This document shows, piece after piece, positions 53,723 to 63,238 of a stretch of 64,000 bases of DNA. The stretch comes from an uncultured Marvinbryantia sp. (lineage in GTDB: Bacteria > Bacillota > Clostridia > Lachnospirales > Lachnospiraceae), in assembly GCA_934394985.1 (NCBI GenBank), contig CAKRRF010000007.1, positions 1 to 64,000 of the forward strand, written 5' to 3'. The notes beneath the pieces were generated by a model, which saw nothing but the letters and a program-made list of their open reading frames with translations, was not told the DNA's origin and searched no databases. Position 1 is the first letter of the stretch. Each line of letters opens with the position of its first letter. Both the position numbers and the translations under genes were made by a program.

Positions 53723-53743
53723 ACTTTCTCCTGTATCTGTCCT

Positions 53744-55591
53744 TTATGCAGCTTTTTTCTCATCTTCAAAGAATACCTGATACCACACCAGGAAGGAATA
53801 GATCGTCCAGATCTTACGGCTGTTATCCTTCACACCATTTTTGTGATCATCCAGCAGACGCATGATCGGCTCCGTATGGAAATACTGCTTTGCCGCCGGA
53901 CTCTGGAATGCCTCTTTTACTTTTCCATATCCGGTATCCTCCTTTAACCATACACGGATCGGTACCGGAAATCCCAGTTTCTTTTTATTGGTAGTAAACT
54001 CCGGCAGACATTTTTCTGCAACACGACGGAATGCAAACTTGGTCGTCTTATCCTTCAGCTTCATACCAGTACGCATCTGTCTCGCTACCTTAAATACTTC
54101 TTTATCCAGGAACGGTACACGCAGCTCCAGCGAGTGCGCCATGCTCATCTTATCTGCTTTTAACAGAATATCTCCCGGCAGCCAGTTGGTCAGATCAATA
54201 TACTGCATCTTGGTAGTATCATCATACTTGCTCATCTTCTTATATTTTTCTGCCAGAAGTGCTTCCGGTGACGGTGCACCTGTTTTTACCTTCAGCAGCT
54301 TCTTCCGCTCATCTTCTGTGAAAATATTGGCATTTCCAATAAAACGTTCTTCCACAGACTTGCTGGCACGGATAATATAACTGCGTCCTTTCACACCTTC
54401 CGGCAATTTTTCTGCCAAATGTGCCATGCTCTTTCTCCAGCTCTTTGGCAGCCAGCTGATCCAGCGCAGAGATAATGGTTCTCTGTAAATCGTATATCCG
54501 CCGAAGAATTCATCTGCGCCCTCTCCTGATGTGACAACTTTTACCTGCTTTGCAGCCTCCCTGGCTACAAAATACAGGGCTATGGCAGCCGGGTCAGCCA
54601 AAGGTTCATCCATATGATACATAATCTTCGGCATCTCTCCCCAGTACTCTTCTTCCGTGATCTGATGACTGTAATTCTCCAGTCCCAGGTATTTTGCACA
54701 TTCTTCGGCATACTGAGTTTCACTGTATTGATTGTTTTTATCAAAAAATCCGACTGTGAATGTCTTCTTTCCAGAATATTTTGCCGCAATGTAGCTGGAA
54801 TCTACTCCACTGGAAAGAAAGGCACCTACTTCTACATCAGCCAGCATATGCTTGTCTACGGAATCTTCCAATACATCCGTCAGCTTCTTTACCAGTTCCT
54901 CCTGACTGTCCTTCGATACCGGTTCCAGTGTCGGATCAAAATACTGCGTCACATTCAGTTCTCCATTTTGCCATGTCAGATAATGGCCAGGCAGAAGACG
55001 GTACACGCCCTTGAAAAATGTCTCTGGCAGATTCGAATACTGGAAAGATAAATATTCTTCCAGTGCTTCGTTATTCACTTCTTTTTCAAATCCCGGAAAT
55101 TCCAGAATACTCTTGATCTCCGATGCAAATACCAGATTATCCTGAATCATGGCATAATAGACCGGCTTGATTCCAAAAAAGTCTCTTGCCATGAACAGTC
55201 TTTTTTTCCGGTTATCCCAGATAGCAAATCCAAACATTCCTCTCAGCTCATGTACCAGCTTTTCCCCATACTCTTCGTAACCATGAATCAATGTCTCAGT
55301 GTCAGAGCTGTTCTTGAAAATATGACCCTTGGCCTTAAACCGCTCTCTTAATTCCGGGCTGTTATAAATCTCTCCGTTGAAAACGATTCCTACTTCTCCG
55401 TCTTCATTAAACATCGGCTGCGACCCGTTTTCCAGGTCAATAATACTTAATCGCCGAAATCCCAGCGCTACCTGATCATTCACATATTTTCCTGCTGAAT
55501 CCGGACCACGGTGAACAATGACTCTCATCATGTCATCCAGAATCTGCTCTTTATTTCCCTGTTTTCCGACAAATCCAACTATACCGCACAT
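53744..55591 (-). CDS. asnB: Asparagine synthase (glutamine-hydrolysing)
   Basis: 615 residues. An N-terminal glutaminase domain with catalytic Cys2 (MCGIVGFVGKQ), the FNGEIYN and RDFFGIKPVYY motifs, then the synthetase domain with the ATP P-loop FLSSGVDSSYIA near 265. It amidates aspartate with ATP and glutamine. Expression is from a good promoter carrying a palindrome (55683-55711). Confidence 0.96.
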   Translation of the reverse strand: MCGIVGFVGKQGNKEQILDDMMRVIVHRGPDSAGKYVNDQVALGFRRLSIIDLENGSQPMFNEDGEVGIVFNGEIYNSPELRERFKAKGHIFKNSSDTETLIHGYEEYGEKLVHELRGMFGFAIWDNRKKRLFMARDFFGIKPVYYAMIQDNLVFASEIKSILEFPGFEKEVNNEALEEYLSFQYSNLPETFFKGVYRLLPGHYLTWQNGELNVTQYFDPTLEPVSKDSQEELVKKLTDVLEDSVDKHMLADVEVGAFLSSGVDSSYIAAKYSGKKTFTVGFFDKNNQYSETQYAEECAKYLGLENYSHQITEEEYWGEMPKIMYHMDEPLADPAAIALYFVAREAAKQVKVVTSGEGADEFFGGYTIYREPLSLRWISWLPKSWRKSMAHLAEKLPEGVKGRSYIIRASKSVEERFIGNANIFTEDERKKLLKVKTGAPSPEALLAEKYKKMSKYDDTTKMQYIDLTNWLPGDILLKADKMSMAHSLELRVPFLDKEVFKVARQMRTGMKLKDKTTKFAFRRVAEKCLPEFTTNKKKLGFPVPIRVWLKEDTGYGKVKEAFQSPAAKQYFHTEPIMRLLDDHKNGVKDNSRKIWTIYSFLVWYQVFFEDEKKAA

Positions 55592-55682
55592 ATTCTTTTA
55601 TTCCTCTTTTATCTGTCACTTATCAGAGATATTTTGCATTATCCACTGATATGATTCTATTTTTTCCAAAATTTCAAACTTT

Positions 55683-55711
55683 AGTATAACAAAGATCCCT
55701 TTGTTTGGCAA
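55683..55711 (-). promoter_or_regulatory. asnB promoter with palindromic spacer
   Basis: TTGCCA (55706-55711), a 17-base spacer and TATACT (55683-55688) on the minus strand. A perfect inverted repeat AACAAAG/CTTTGTT (55688-55705) fills the spacer and looks like a repressor site. The 55592-55838 gap holds this promoter and the gdhA terminator, no gene. Confidence 0.75.
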
Positions 55712-55787
55712 TTTTTTTGTTATGATGAATTCTGATTGTTATGCTTTCTTTTTTGCATCAACTTTTAATCCGTTGCCTGCTCACATC

Positions 55788-55823
55788 AAAAAAGAGGCTC
55801 CGGATTATTCCGAAACCTCCTCT
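55788..55823 (-). terminator. Intrinsic terminator after gdhA
   Basis: Imperfect stem with arms AGGAGGTTTCGG and CCGGAGCCTCT followed by six T on the minus strand. Confidence 0.85.
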
Positions 55824-55838
55824 TCTGTCACTGATATT

Positions 55839-57176
<1,338 letters not shown>

Positions 57177-57199
57177 TCATATCCTCCTTAAATCTGGGC

Positions 57200-57227
57200 A
57201 AAAAAACAGATGAACCAGGGTTCATCT
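57200..57227 (-). terminator. Attenuator-like terminator in the gdhA leader
   Basis: Perfect 9-base arms AGATGAACC/GGTTCATCT (57208-57227) followed by G and seven T, lying between the gdhA promoter and its ribosome site with no gene upstream. It should stop transcripts before gdhA unless relieved. Confidence 0.75.
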
Positions 57228-57258
57228 TGTTTTATCTCTGACGCCCTTGTCTGCCCCT

Positions 57259-57287
57259 ATTATATACGTTTCGTTTTTTTGTGACAA
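57259..57287 (-). promoter_or_regulatory. gdhA promoter
   Basis: TTGTCA (57282-57287), a 17-base spacer and TATAAT (57259-57264) on the minus strand; start near 57252, about 25 bases before the attenuator stem. Confidence 0.85.
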
Positions 57288-57352
57288 GCATTTTTCTGTT
57301 TTCGACATGCAGATTATTATGATTAGTATAATCGATTTTTCGAATTAAAACT

Positions 57353-58525
57353 TTATCTGAATGACTGTTCTTTCGCAATCTGCGCATCCATAGCCTGATC
57401 ATATTCCTGCGGATCCGGCGGCAGACAGATCTCTTTTCCGGTCCAGCCAGAAAGCTGAGCTGACGCTGCTATCTGATTTTCCAGCAGTCCGTCTCTGTAA
57501 TCACTGTATAAAGGTTCTCCGCTTAAAATGTGTTCGGCAAAGTTACGCAATGCTTCACTGTGATCATTTCCATACGTGGTCTCCACTTCCCGTATTTCCA
57601 CATCATATAATGCGCTTTCGTTGTCTCGCTTCCTGTTCTGGAAGGTATAGTGGTCATACGTCTGATTCCACTCTGATTCATCCTGACGGAACCTGTAAAC
57701 CGTCAGCTTCTTTCCGTTTTCCAGAATGATTTTGCCACCGGAAAAATCCAGTTCCAGACGGTTGGTTCCCAGCGGATCATGGGTGCAGGATACCATGGTG
57801 CCTGTTACGCCATTTTCATATTCTGCCACAATGGTGATATCATTTTCCACCGGAATATTACGATAAGCTCCCTGAATACATTTTGCAAATATCTTTTTCG
57901 GTGCACCGCAGATCCATGCCCACAAATCCAGATTATGCGGCAGCTGATTGACCAGAATCCCGCCTCCCTCTTTGCTGTAAGATCCACGCCATGCCCCGCT
58001 GGTATAATACTGATCCGGTCTCCACCAGTCATTGATCATCCAGTTGGAACGGCGAAGATTTCCCAGCTCTTTCTTTTCTACGATCTCTTTTATGGATCGG
58101 TATAACGGATTGGCCCGCTGATTAAACATCATAGCCATGGTAAGTTCCGGGTGATTTTCTTTGACCTGAACCAGTTTTTCTGCATCAGAGAGGCGAATAC
58201 ACATCGGTTTCTCACAAAGCACATGCTTGCCATGCTCCAATGCATACATAGCCGGTTCGTGATGAAGAAGATGTGGCAGTGTGATGATTACCGCATCACA
58301 GCAATCGCTTTCAATCAGTTCCTTCCAGTGAGCAAAAACAGTGATCCCAAAAGTCTCCTGAAAGACCTTCGCAGTCTCTGGATTCGAAGTCGCTGCTGCT
58401 GTCACCATACAGTTTCCAGGTGAATGCTTAATCCCATATGTTTCAAGATGAATTCCATCAATAATGTCCCGATAGAACTTTCCCTGAATTCCACAGCCTA
58501 TAATACCAATTCGTAATTTGTCCAT
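57353..58525 (-). CDS. Gfo/Idh/MocA-family oxidoreductase
   Basis: 390 residues. N-terminal Rossmann fold IGIIGCGIQGKF (~5-16), the conserved HVLCEKPMCIRLSDAE near 100 with the EKP lysine, and the C-terminal GFO_IDH_MocA domain with GGGILVNQLPHNLDLWAWICG. It likely oxidises or reduces a sugar or cyclitol with NAD(P). ATG 58525, with AAGGAG upstream, is the start; an 86-residue upstream extension of the frame crosses a terminator and a repeat. Confidence 0.92.
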   Translation of the reverse strand: MDKLRIGIIGCGIQGKFYRDIIDGIHLETYGIKHSPGNCMVTAAATSNPETAKVFQETFGITVFAHWKELIESDCCDAVIITLPHLLHHEPAMYALEHGKHVLCEKPMCIRLSDAEKLVQVKENHPELTMAMMFNQRANPLYRSIKEIVEKKELGNLRRSNWMINDWWRPDQYYTSGAWRGSYSKEGGGILVNQLPHNLDLWAWICGAPKKIFAKCIQGAYRNIPVENDITIVAEYENGVTGTMVSCTHDPLGTNRLELDFSGGKIILENGKKLTVYRFRQDESEWNQTYDHYTFQNRKRDNESALYDVEIREVETTYGNDHSEALRNFAEHILSGEPLYSDYRDGLLENQIAASAQLSGWTGKEICLPPDPQEYDQAMDAQIAKEQSFR

Positions 58526-58548
58526 TTCCACTCTCCTTGTTCTATATA

Positions 58549-58590
58549 TTACGCGCCTCTGCAATCCTGCCGGAGGCACTGTCTGATGGG
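58549..58590 (-). repeat. Partial copy of the intergenic palindromic repeat
   Basis: Matches the GCAATCCTGCCGGAGGC part and following TCTGATGGG-like end of the full copy at 20810-20912, without the inner stems. Confidence 0.7.
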
Positions 58591-58609
58591 AACGATCTTC
58601 CCTCTGACA

Positions 58610-58636
58610 GAAAAAGACCTGCGATCTCTCGCAGGC
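58610..58636 (-). terminator. Intrinsic terminator after the SH3 protein gene
   Basis: CCTGCGA/TCGCAGG arms with a short GAGA loop, followed by T-C-T-T-T-T-T on the minus strand. Confidence 0.85.
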
Positions 58637-58652
58637 CTCTGTCGTCTCTTTT

Positions 58653-59672
58653 TTATGCTGCTGCCTCTGTCTCAGGAGTCGCATCTGCATTGTAATCCGG
58701 TGAGAAGTAATCTGCTTCATCACTCTGTTCAGAATCGGATGATTCTGCACTGTCTGTATCGTCTGTGGAAGAAAGGAACTCACTCTTTACATAAGCATTC
58801 TGTCCATAGAAATCGATCTCAGTCCATCCATCATCAGTCTCACCGATCTTTGTCACACTGTCACCAATTGTCAGACCACCAATAACATTGTCATCAGACT
58901 CTGTACTCGGCTCTGAACGTACATTACAGGAATCATTGGCAACCATCTCTGTCGGTTCTTCTGACTGAGCTTCTGTCTCTGACTCAGCTTCTTCATCCTG
59001 TGAATTACCGTACTTACTCATAAATTCTTTCAGTACCGGATCCGAATTCTTTGCATCTTCACACTGCTTATTCACAGTATCAATCAGTTCCTGTACTTCT
59101 GTGCTCTTTCTGGTCTCTTCAATAAAGCTCTCCGCTGCCTGATCACCTGTCGGATCTGTAATCACATAACTGCCTTCTGCATCCTTCTTCAGATAAAACT
59201 GTGTCAGACTCGGCACCAGGGTATCAATATTCTGTACCTTTCCATCATAGCATACATATACCACACAGCTGTCATCTGTAGGTCCTTTTCTGGAATAGGT
59301 CTTGATATTACTGTAGCTTTCCACATAACTGCTGTCCAGATTTGCTTTTTCTTCTGTCTCATCCAGTGATGGATCCAGCTTCTTTAATGTCTCAAGATCT
59401 TTATTGGTCTTAGCTGTATAGTAGGAAGTCATCACTGTCAGTACATCTGCATCATTCTGCACCAATGTACCTGTCGAAGCAGCTCCGTCTACAATCGTAT
59501 CGGTACCAGCAGCCGTCTCGCTCTCCGTCTCTGTCTTTGTGGTACCACTTCCCTTGCCCAGATGACTGATTGCTCTGATACCTGTCACGGCCAGAATGAT
59601 CACTAAAATCAAGGCAACTCCCAGCAATATGTATCTCAGGTTATCTGAGATCCACTCTCTGATATCGTCCAT
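58653..59672 (-). CDS. Membrane-anchored protein with C-terminal bacterial SH3 domain
   Basis: 339 residues. One membrane helix (YILLGVALILVIILAVTGI, ~14-33) follows a short cytosolic start; the rest is likely extracellular. A Thr/Glu-rich linker, a helical domain (~75-210) with VMTSYYTAKTNKDLETLKKLD, then an acidic linker and an SH3b domain (~240-310: SCNVRSEPSTESDDNVIGG, GWTEIDFYGQNAYVKSEFL). The end is Asp/Ser/Glu-rich. SH3b domains bind cell wall; the exact role is unknown. Confidence 0.85.
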   Translation of the reverse strand: MDDIREWISDNLRYILLGVALILVIILAVTGIRAISHLGKGSGTTKTETESETAAGTDTIVDGAASTGTLVQNDADVLTVMTSYYTAKTNKDLETLKKLDPSLDETEEKANLDSSYVESYSNIKTYSRKGPTDDSCVVYVCYDGKVQNIDTLVPSLTQFYLKKDAEGSYVITDPTGDQAAESFIEETRKSTEVQELIDTVNKQCEDAKNSDPVLKEFMSKYGNSQDEEAESETEAQSEEPTEMVANDSCNVRSEPSTESDDNVIGGLTIGDSVTKIGETDDGWTEIDFYGQNAYVKSEFLSSTDDTDSAESSDSEQSDEADYFSPDYNADATPETEAAA

Positions 59673-59703
59673 AATAATTCTGCCTCCTGTTCATTTAATT
59701 TAG

Positions 59704-59776
59704 CGCACCTGGAGGGATTCGAACCCCCGACACGTGGTACCGGAAACCACTGCTCTATCCCCTGAGCTACAGGTGC
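59704..59776 (-). tRNA. tRNA-Arg (anticodon CCG)
   Basis: 73-base cloverleaf: acceptor arms GCACCTG/CAGGTGC, D-arm GCTC/GAGC, anticodon arm GTGGT/ACCAC with loop TTCCGGT (anticodon CCG), T-arm GGGGG-TTCGAAT-CCCTC, discriminator G. CCA is not encoded. Confidence 0.95.
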
Positions 59777-59834
59777 AATATGGACAGTCCACAACAATCA
59801 TTATAGTACAATAGAATCACGTAAAAGTCAAGAC

Positions 59835-60737
59835 TTATGATTCGCCTTCACCGCAGCTGCACACTTCCACACCTGCCAGTCTGTGCATGGTTACCTGATA
59901 ATAATAGATCTGATCTGACAGATATTCTTCTGCCGATACTTCTTTCTGATTCACTTCTTTTACCAGGTCTGTCATCTCATCCGGCGACATGGCACATCCT
60001 GCCGGAACGATAATACACTCATGTATACTGCTTGGCAAAATCCAGAAATCATCTTTTAACATTTTTCCGATCCGCTCCAGTACACTGTCAAACATCATAG
60101 ATGCTGCTCCAAAACAGGTTTCTTCATTCGTCAGTATATACATCGGTATGGTAGTTTCCTGGTGATAGCCATATGTCTCCAGCATCGCTCCGATCCCCAT
60201 AAATCTCACCGGCAGAATCTTCAGCGTGTTTTCTCTGGCGCACTGAATGACTTCATCTTCTTCCACGCCCCAGCTTTGGCAGTGACTTTTTCTTACCAGA
60301 ATAGTGGCCTTACCAATCATCTCATCATCCACCTTATAATAAGCCACCACAGCCAGATTTAGGAATTTCTGATACGGTACCTCCTTCAACAGCTTTTCAT
60401 TCTTCTTCAGATTAATCAGCTTGCACGCCAGATGCTCTTTTACCTTTTCAAAGTCCAGATAATTCTCTGCCTGAAACTTTTCTGTAGTGACTGCACTCTG
60501 AAAGAGACTGATGATCTTATCCACAATCTCCGGCATTGTCTTACCGTTTTCGTATTCTGTATAGAGTTCATTCAGATAAATCGTCGGTGCCATTCGATTA
60601 TCTTTACTGTAAAAAGAAAGTCCATCCAGTTCTACGGAATTGTTCTTTATCACCCGGTGAAGTTCGATCCGCACCTCCTCCCCCAGTCTTTCTCTGATTT
60701 TTGTCTGCACATAGCCGACAAATTCTTCATACTTCAT
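59835..60737 (-). CDS. DUF5688-like protein
   Basis: 300 residues, no signal peptide or membrane segment. It matches the Lachnospiraceae DUF5688 pattern: an N-terminal segment with VIKNNSVELDGLSFYSKDN and PTIYLNELYTEYENG, then a central region with YHQETTIPMYILTNEE and a C-terminal DFWILPSSIHECIIVP. Such proteins are common and often multicopy in these genomes; their role is unknown. Ends in a Cys-containing tail (VCSCGEGES). Confidence 0.8.
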   Translation of the reverse strand: MKYEEFVGYVQTKIRERLGEEVRIELHRVIKNNSVELDGLSFYSKDNRMAPTIYLNELYTEYENGKTMPEIVDKIISLFQSAVTTEKFQAENYLDFEKVKEHLACKLINLKKNEKLLKEVPYQKFLNLAVVAYYKVDDEMIGKATILVRKSHCQSWGVEEDEVIQCARENTLKILPVRFMGIGAMLETYGYHQETTIPMYILTNEETCFGAASMMFDSVLERIGKMLKDDFWILPSSIHECIIVPAGCAMSPDEMTDLVKEVNQKEVSAEEYLSDQIYYYQVTMHRLAGVEVCSCGEGES

Positions 60738-60935
60738 AGTTCGGTCCTCTTTTCTTCTATTTTCTTTTTCATAAAACTGCTTGGAAAATTGTGCGAATGC
60801 ACGAGAATTATTCAGAAGTTTTATATCACTTATATTATCATACTATCATCACATATGCAAGAAGTATATTTTGTTATTATTTGTAAGTTTTTGTCGAATA
60901 GAAGAACCATATTCACTGACTGATTCGTTTCCTGT

Positions 60936-60970
60936 AAAAAAAAAGAGAACCCAAACCGGATTCTCTTTTC
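60936..60970 (-). terminator. Intrinsic terminator after efp
   Basis: AAAGAGAATCC/GGGTTCTCTTT stem with GGTTT-type loop and a nine-base T-run on the minus strand. Confidence 0.9.
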
Positions 60971-60985
60971 ATCATTTCATAAGCA

Positions 60986-61543
60986 TTATACTCTGGAGAG
61001 ATATTCTCCTGTACGTGTATCAATCTTGATCACATCGCCCTGTTCTACGAACAGTGGTACGTATACAACCGCACCTGTTTCAACGGTAGCAGGCTTTGTT
61101 GCGCCTGTAGCTGTATCACCCTTGAATCCTGGCTCTGTCTCTGTAATAGCCAGTTCTACAAACAGAGGTGGTTCTACTGCAAACACGTTTCCGTTGTGTG
61201 AACAGATTTTTACCATTTCATTTTCTTTTACGAATTTCAGTGCATCACCGATATCATCGCTGCTCAGTGCGATCTGATCGTATGTCTCAACGTTCATGAA
61301 GTGGAACAGATCTCCATCTGAGTATAAGTACTGCATATCTACACGGTCAATACGTGCTGCCGGGAACTTTTCAGTTGGTCTGAAAGTTTTTTCTACTACA
61401 CCACCATTGATGATGTTTTTTAATTTAGTTCTAACGAAAGCAGCTCCTTTTCCAGGTTTTACATGCTGGAATTCCAGAATCTGGTAAATATTTCCCTCGA
61501 TCTCCAGTGTTACGCCATTTCTAAAATCTCCTGCTGATATCAT
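60986..61543 (-). CDS. efp: Translation elongation factor P
   Basis: 185 residues with three OB-like domains. The conserved loop [15 protein letters not shown] carries the site of modification (Lys32). It relieves stalling at proline runs. The C-terminal signature is [27 protein letters not shown] lies upstream. Follows the M24 peptidase gene, a common Firmicutes order. Confidence 0.97.
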   Translation of the reverse strand: MISAGDFRNGVTLEIEGNIYQILEFQHVKPGKGAAFVRTKLKNIINGGVVEKTFRPTEKFPAARIDRVDMQYLYSDGDLFHFMNVETYDQIALSSDDIGDALKFVKENEMVKICSHNGNVFAVEPPLFVELAITETEPGFKGDTATGATKPATVETGAVVYVPLFVEQGDVIKIDTRTGEYLSRV

Positions 61544-61640
61544 TCAATATTCCTCCTTAGATTACGAATACGGGTAGCGTTCTCTTCCCATACATATTAT
61601 TGATTGTATAATATAATATCACTCATTTCAAGTTTTTTTT

Positions 61641-62714
61641 CTATAATTCAATCAATTCTTTCGGAGAATGTGCCAGATTCCGATATCCGTCTTCTGTCAC
61701 AACTACCATATCTTCAATTCTGACACCGCCAAATCCAGGTACATAAATACCAGGTTCGACTGTCTGAATCATATTTGGTAAAATAAGTTCTTCACAAAGC
61801 TTGGACAGGCGAGGTTCTTCATGAATAAATAATCCTACGCTATGTCCCAGACCGTGTCCGAAATATGCTCCATAACCGGCTTTTGCAATAATATCTCTTG
61901 CCACTTTATCTACATCACATCCACGCACGCCGCCTTTTAAAGCATCCAGTGCCGACAGCTGAGCCTCCAGCACAACGCTGTAGATTTCTTTCTGTTTGTC
62001 ACTTGCTTTTCCCATTACAACCGTTCTGGTCATATCAGAGCAGTATCCCTGATACAGACATCCGAAATCCATTGTCACAAAATCACCTTTTTCCAGCTTA
62101 CGGTTGGACGGCATGGCATGCGGCATAGCAGAATTCGGACCTGACGCTACGATCGTTTCAAAGCTTAAATTCTCAGCTCCGTGCGTCTTCATGAAATATT
62201 CCAGCTCTGCTGCCACCTCAAGCTCTGTCATACCAGGCTTCAGCACATCCAGCATATGCATAAAGGCCTGATCTCCGACAGCCTCTGCCTTTGCCAGATA
62301 CTCCAGCTCCCAGTCTGCTTTCACGGAACGAAGCAGATCAAGAGACTCTCCCAGTGGAATATCGATTTTTCCTTTGCAGTCTTCCTGCAGCTCCTGATAA
62401 GTTCTGACAAGCATATAGGCATCTTCATACGCCACATGCTGTGCTCCTTCTTCTGCAATCAGTGCCTGTACCATCTGTCCATAAGTCTGTCCGGTAACCA
62501 GCTCCTGTACTTCAAAATCCGGTGCTTCTTCTTTCGCCATAGTCGTATAACGGGAGTCCGTCATCAGCACCTGTTTTTTCTTTGAAATATACAGATATCC
62601 GGTAGCTCCGCGGAATCCGCTCAAATACCGCATATTGTAACCGTCAGATACCAGAACGGCATCTGCTTTTTTTTCTTCCAGCACGGCATACGCCTTTGTA
62701 AAATACCCTTTCAT
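61641..62714 (-). CDS. M24-family Xaa-Pro aminopeptidase
   Basis: 357 residues. An N-terminal creatinase-like domain (1-125) precedes the pita-bread metallopeptidase domain. Metal ligands are in VTMDFGCLYQGYCSDMTRTV (Asp, Asp), FGHGLGHSVGLFIHEEPRL (His), TVEPGIYVPGFG (Glu) and GVRIEDMVVVTE (Glu). It removes N-terminal residues preceding proline in the cytosol. It precedes efp in the same orientation, with a 97-base gap. Confidence 0.95.
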   Translation of the reverse strand: MKGYFTKAYAVLEEKKADAVLVSDGYNMRYLSGFRGATGYLYISKKKQVLMTDSRYTTMAKEEAPDFEVQELVTGQTYGQMVQALIAEEGAQHVAYEDAYMLVRTYQELQEDCKGKIDIPLGESLDLLRSVKADWELEYLAKAEAVGDQAFMHMLDVLKPGMTELEVAAELEYFMKTHGAENLSFETIVASGPNSAMPHAMPSNRKLEKGDFVTMDFGCLYQGYCSDMTRTVVMGKASDKQKEIYSVVLEAQLSALDALKGGVRGCDVDKVARDIIAKAGYGAYFGHGLGHSVGLFIHEEPRLSKLCEELILPNMIQTVEPGIYVPGFGGVRIEDMVVVTEDGYRNLAHSPKELIEL

Positions 62715-62720
62715 TGTTCC

Positions 62721-63227
62721 TTAAATCCCTTTCTTCACTTTTCTCTGGTAAAAGAAAAGCACTATTTTTTCCAGATAACGCTTTAATACGATCTGAATTT
62801 CCTCTTTTGGATGAATCGGCTTCACCAGAATACTGGTAATCCCACATCTTCTGGCCCCAAATACATCGGTAAACAGCTGATCTCCCACAAACAGCGTATT
62901 CTCTGTCGTCGTTCCCAGCTTCTTCATGGCCAGCTGATATCCCTTTCGGGATGGCTTATGTGCATCCTCCAGGAACATTGCTCCCACTTCGTCAGCAAAA
63001 GGCTTTACCCGGGGCAGCTGATTGTTGGAAATCAGACAGCACTGAAATCCGATTGTCCTCAGCTTTTCAAACAATGCCTTTGCCCGTTTATCTGCCGGCG
63101 CCCCGTGGGGCACCAGCGTATTATCGATATCAAACAGGACCCCTCTGTATCCTTTCTGATACCAGCTTTCAAAATCAATCCCGTAGGTGGAATCCAGATA
63201 TGCATCCGGATAAAACATCTCTAACAT
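62721..63227 (-). CDS. yqeG: YqeG-family HAD phosphatase
   Basis: 168 residues. HAD IIIA motifs: I FDIDNTLVPHG near 32-42, II SNNQ near 76 and III/IV FVGDQLFTDVFGARRCG near 115. The family often lies near efp/pepP and aroE in Firmicutes; its in vivo substrate is not firmly known (phosphatidylglycerol-phosphate phosphatase has been proposed for relatives). It lies 6 bases before the M24 peptidase. Confidence 0.93.
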   Translation of the reverse strand: MLEMFYPDAYLDSTYGIDFESWYQKGYRGVLFDIDNTLVPHGAPADKRAKALFEKLRTIGFQCCLISNNQLPRVKPFADEVGAMFLEDAHKPSRKGYQLAMKKLGTTTENTLFVGDQLFTDVFGARRCGITSILVKPIHPKEEIQIVLKRYLEKIVLFFYQRKVKKGI

Positions 63228-63238
63228 CTGCCGCCCGC

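Noticed and set aside
58526..58783. N-terminal extension of the oxidoreductase frame
   Set aside because: It crosses an intrinsic terminator and an intergenic repeat; AAGGAG and a proper Rossmann start point to 58525.
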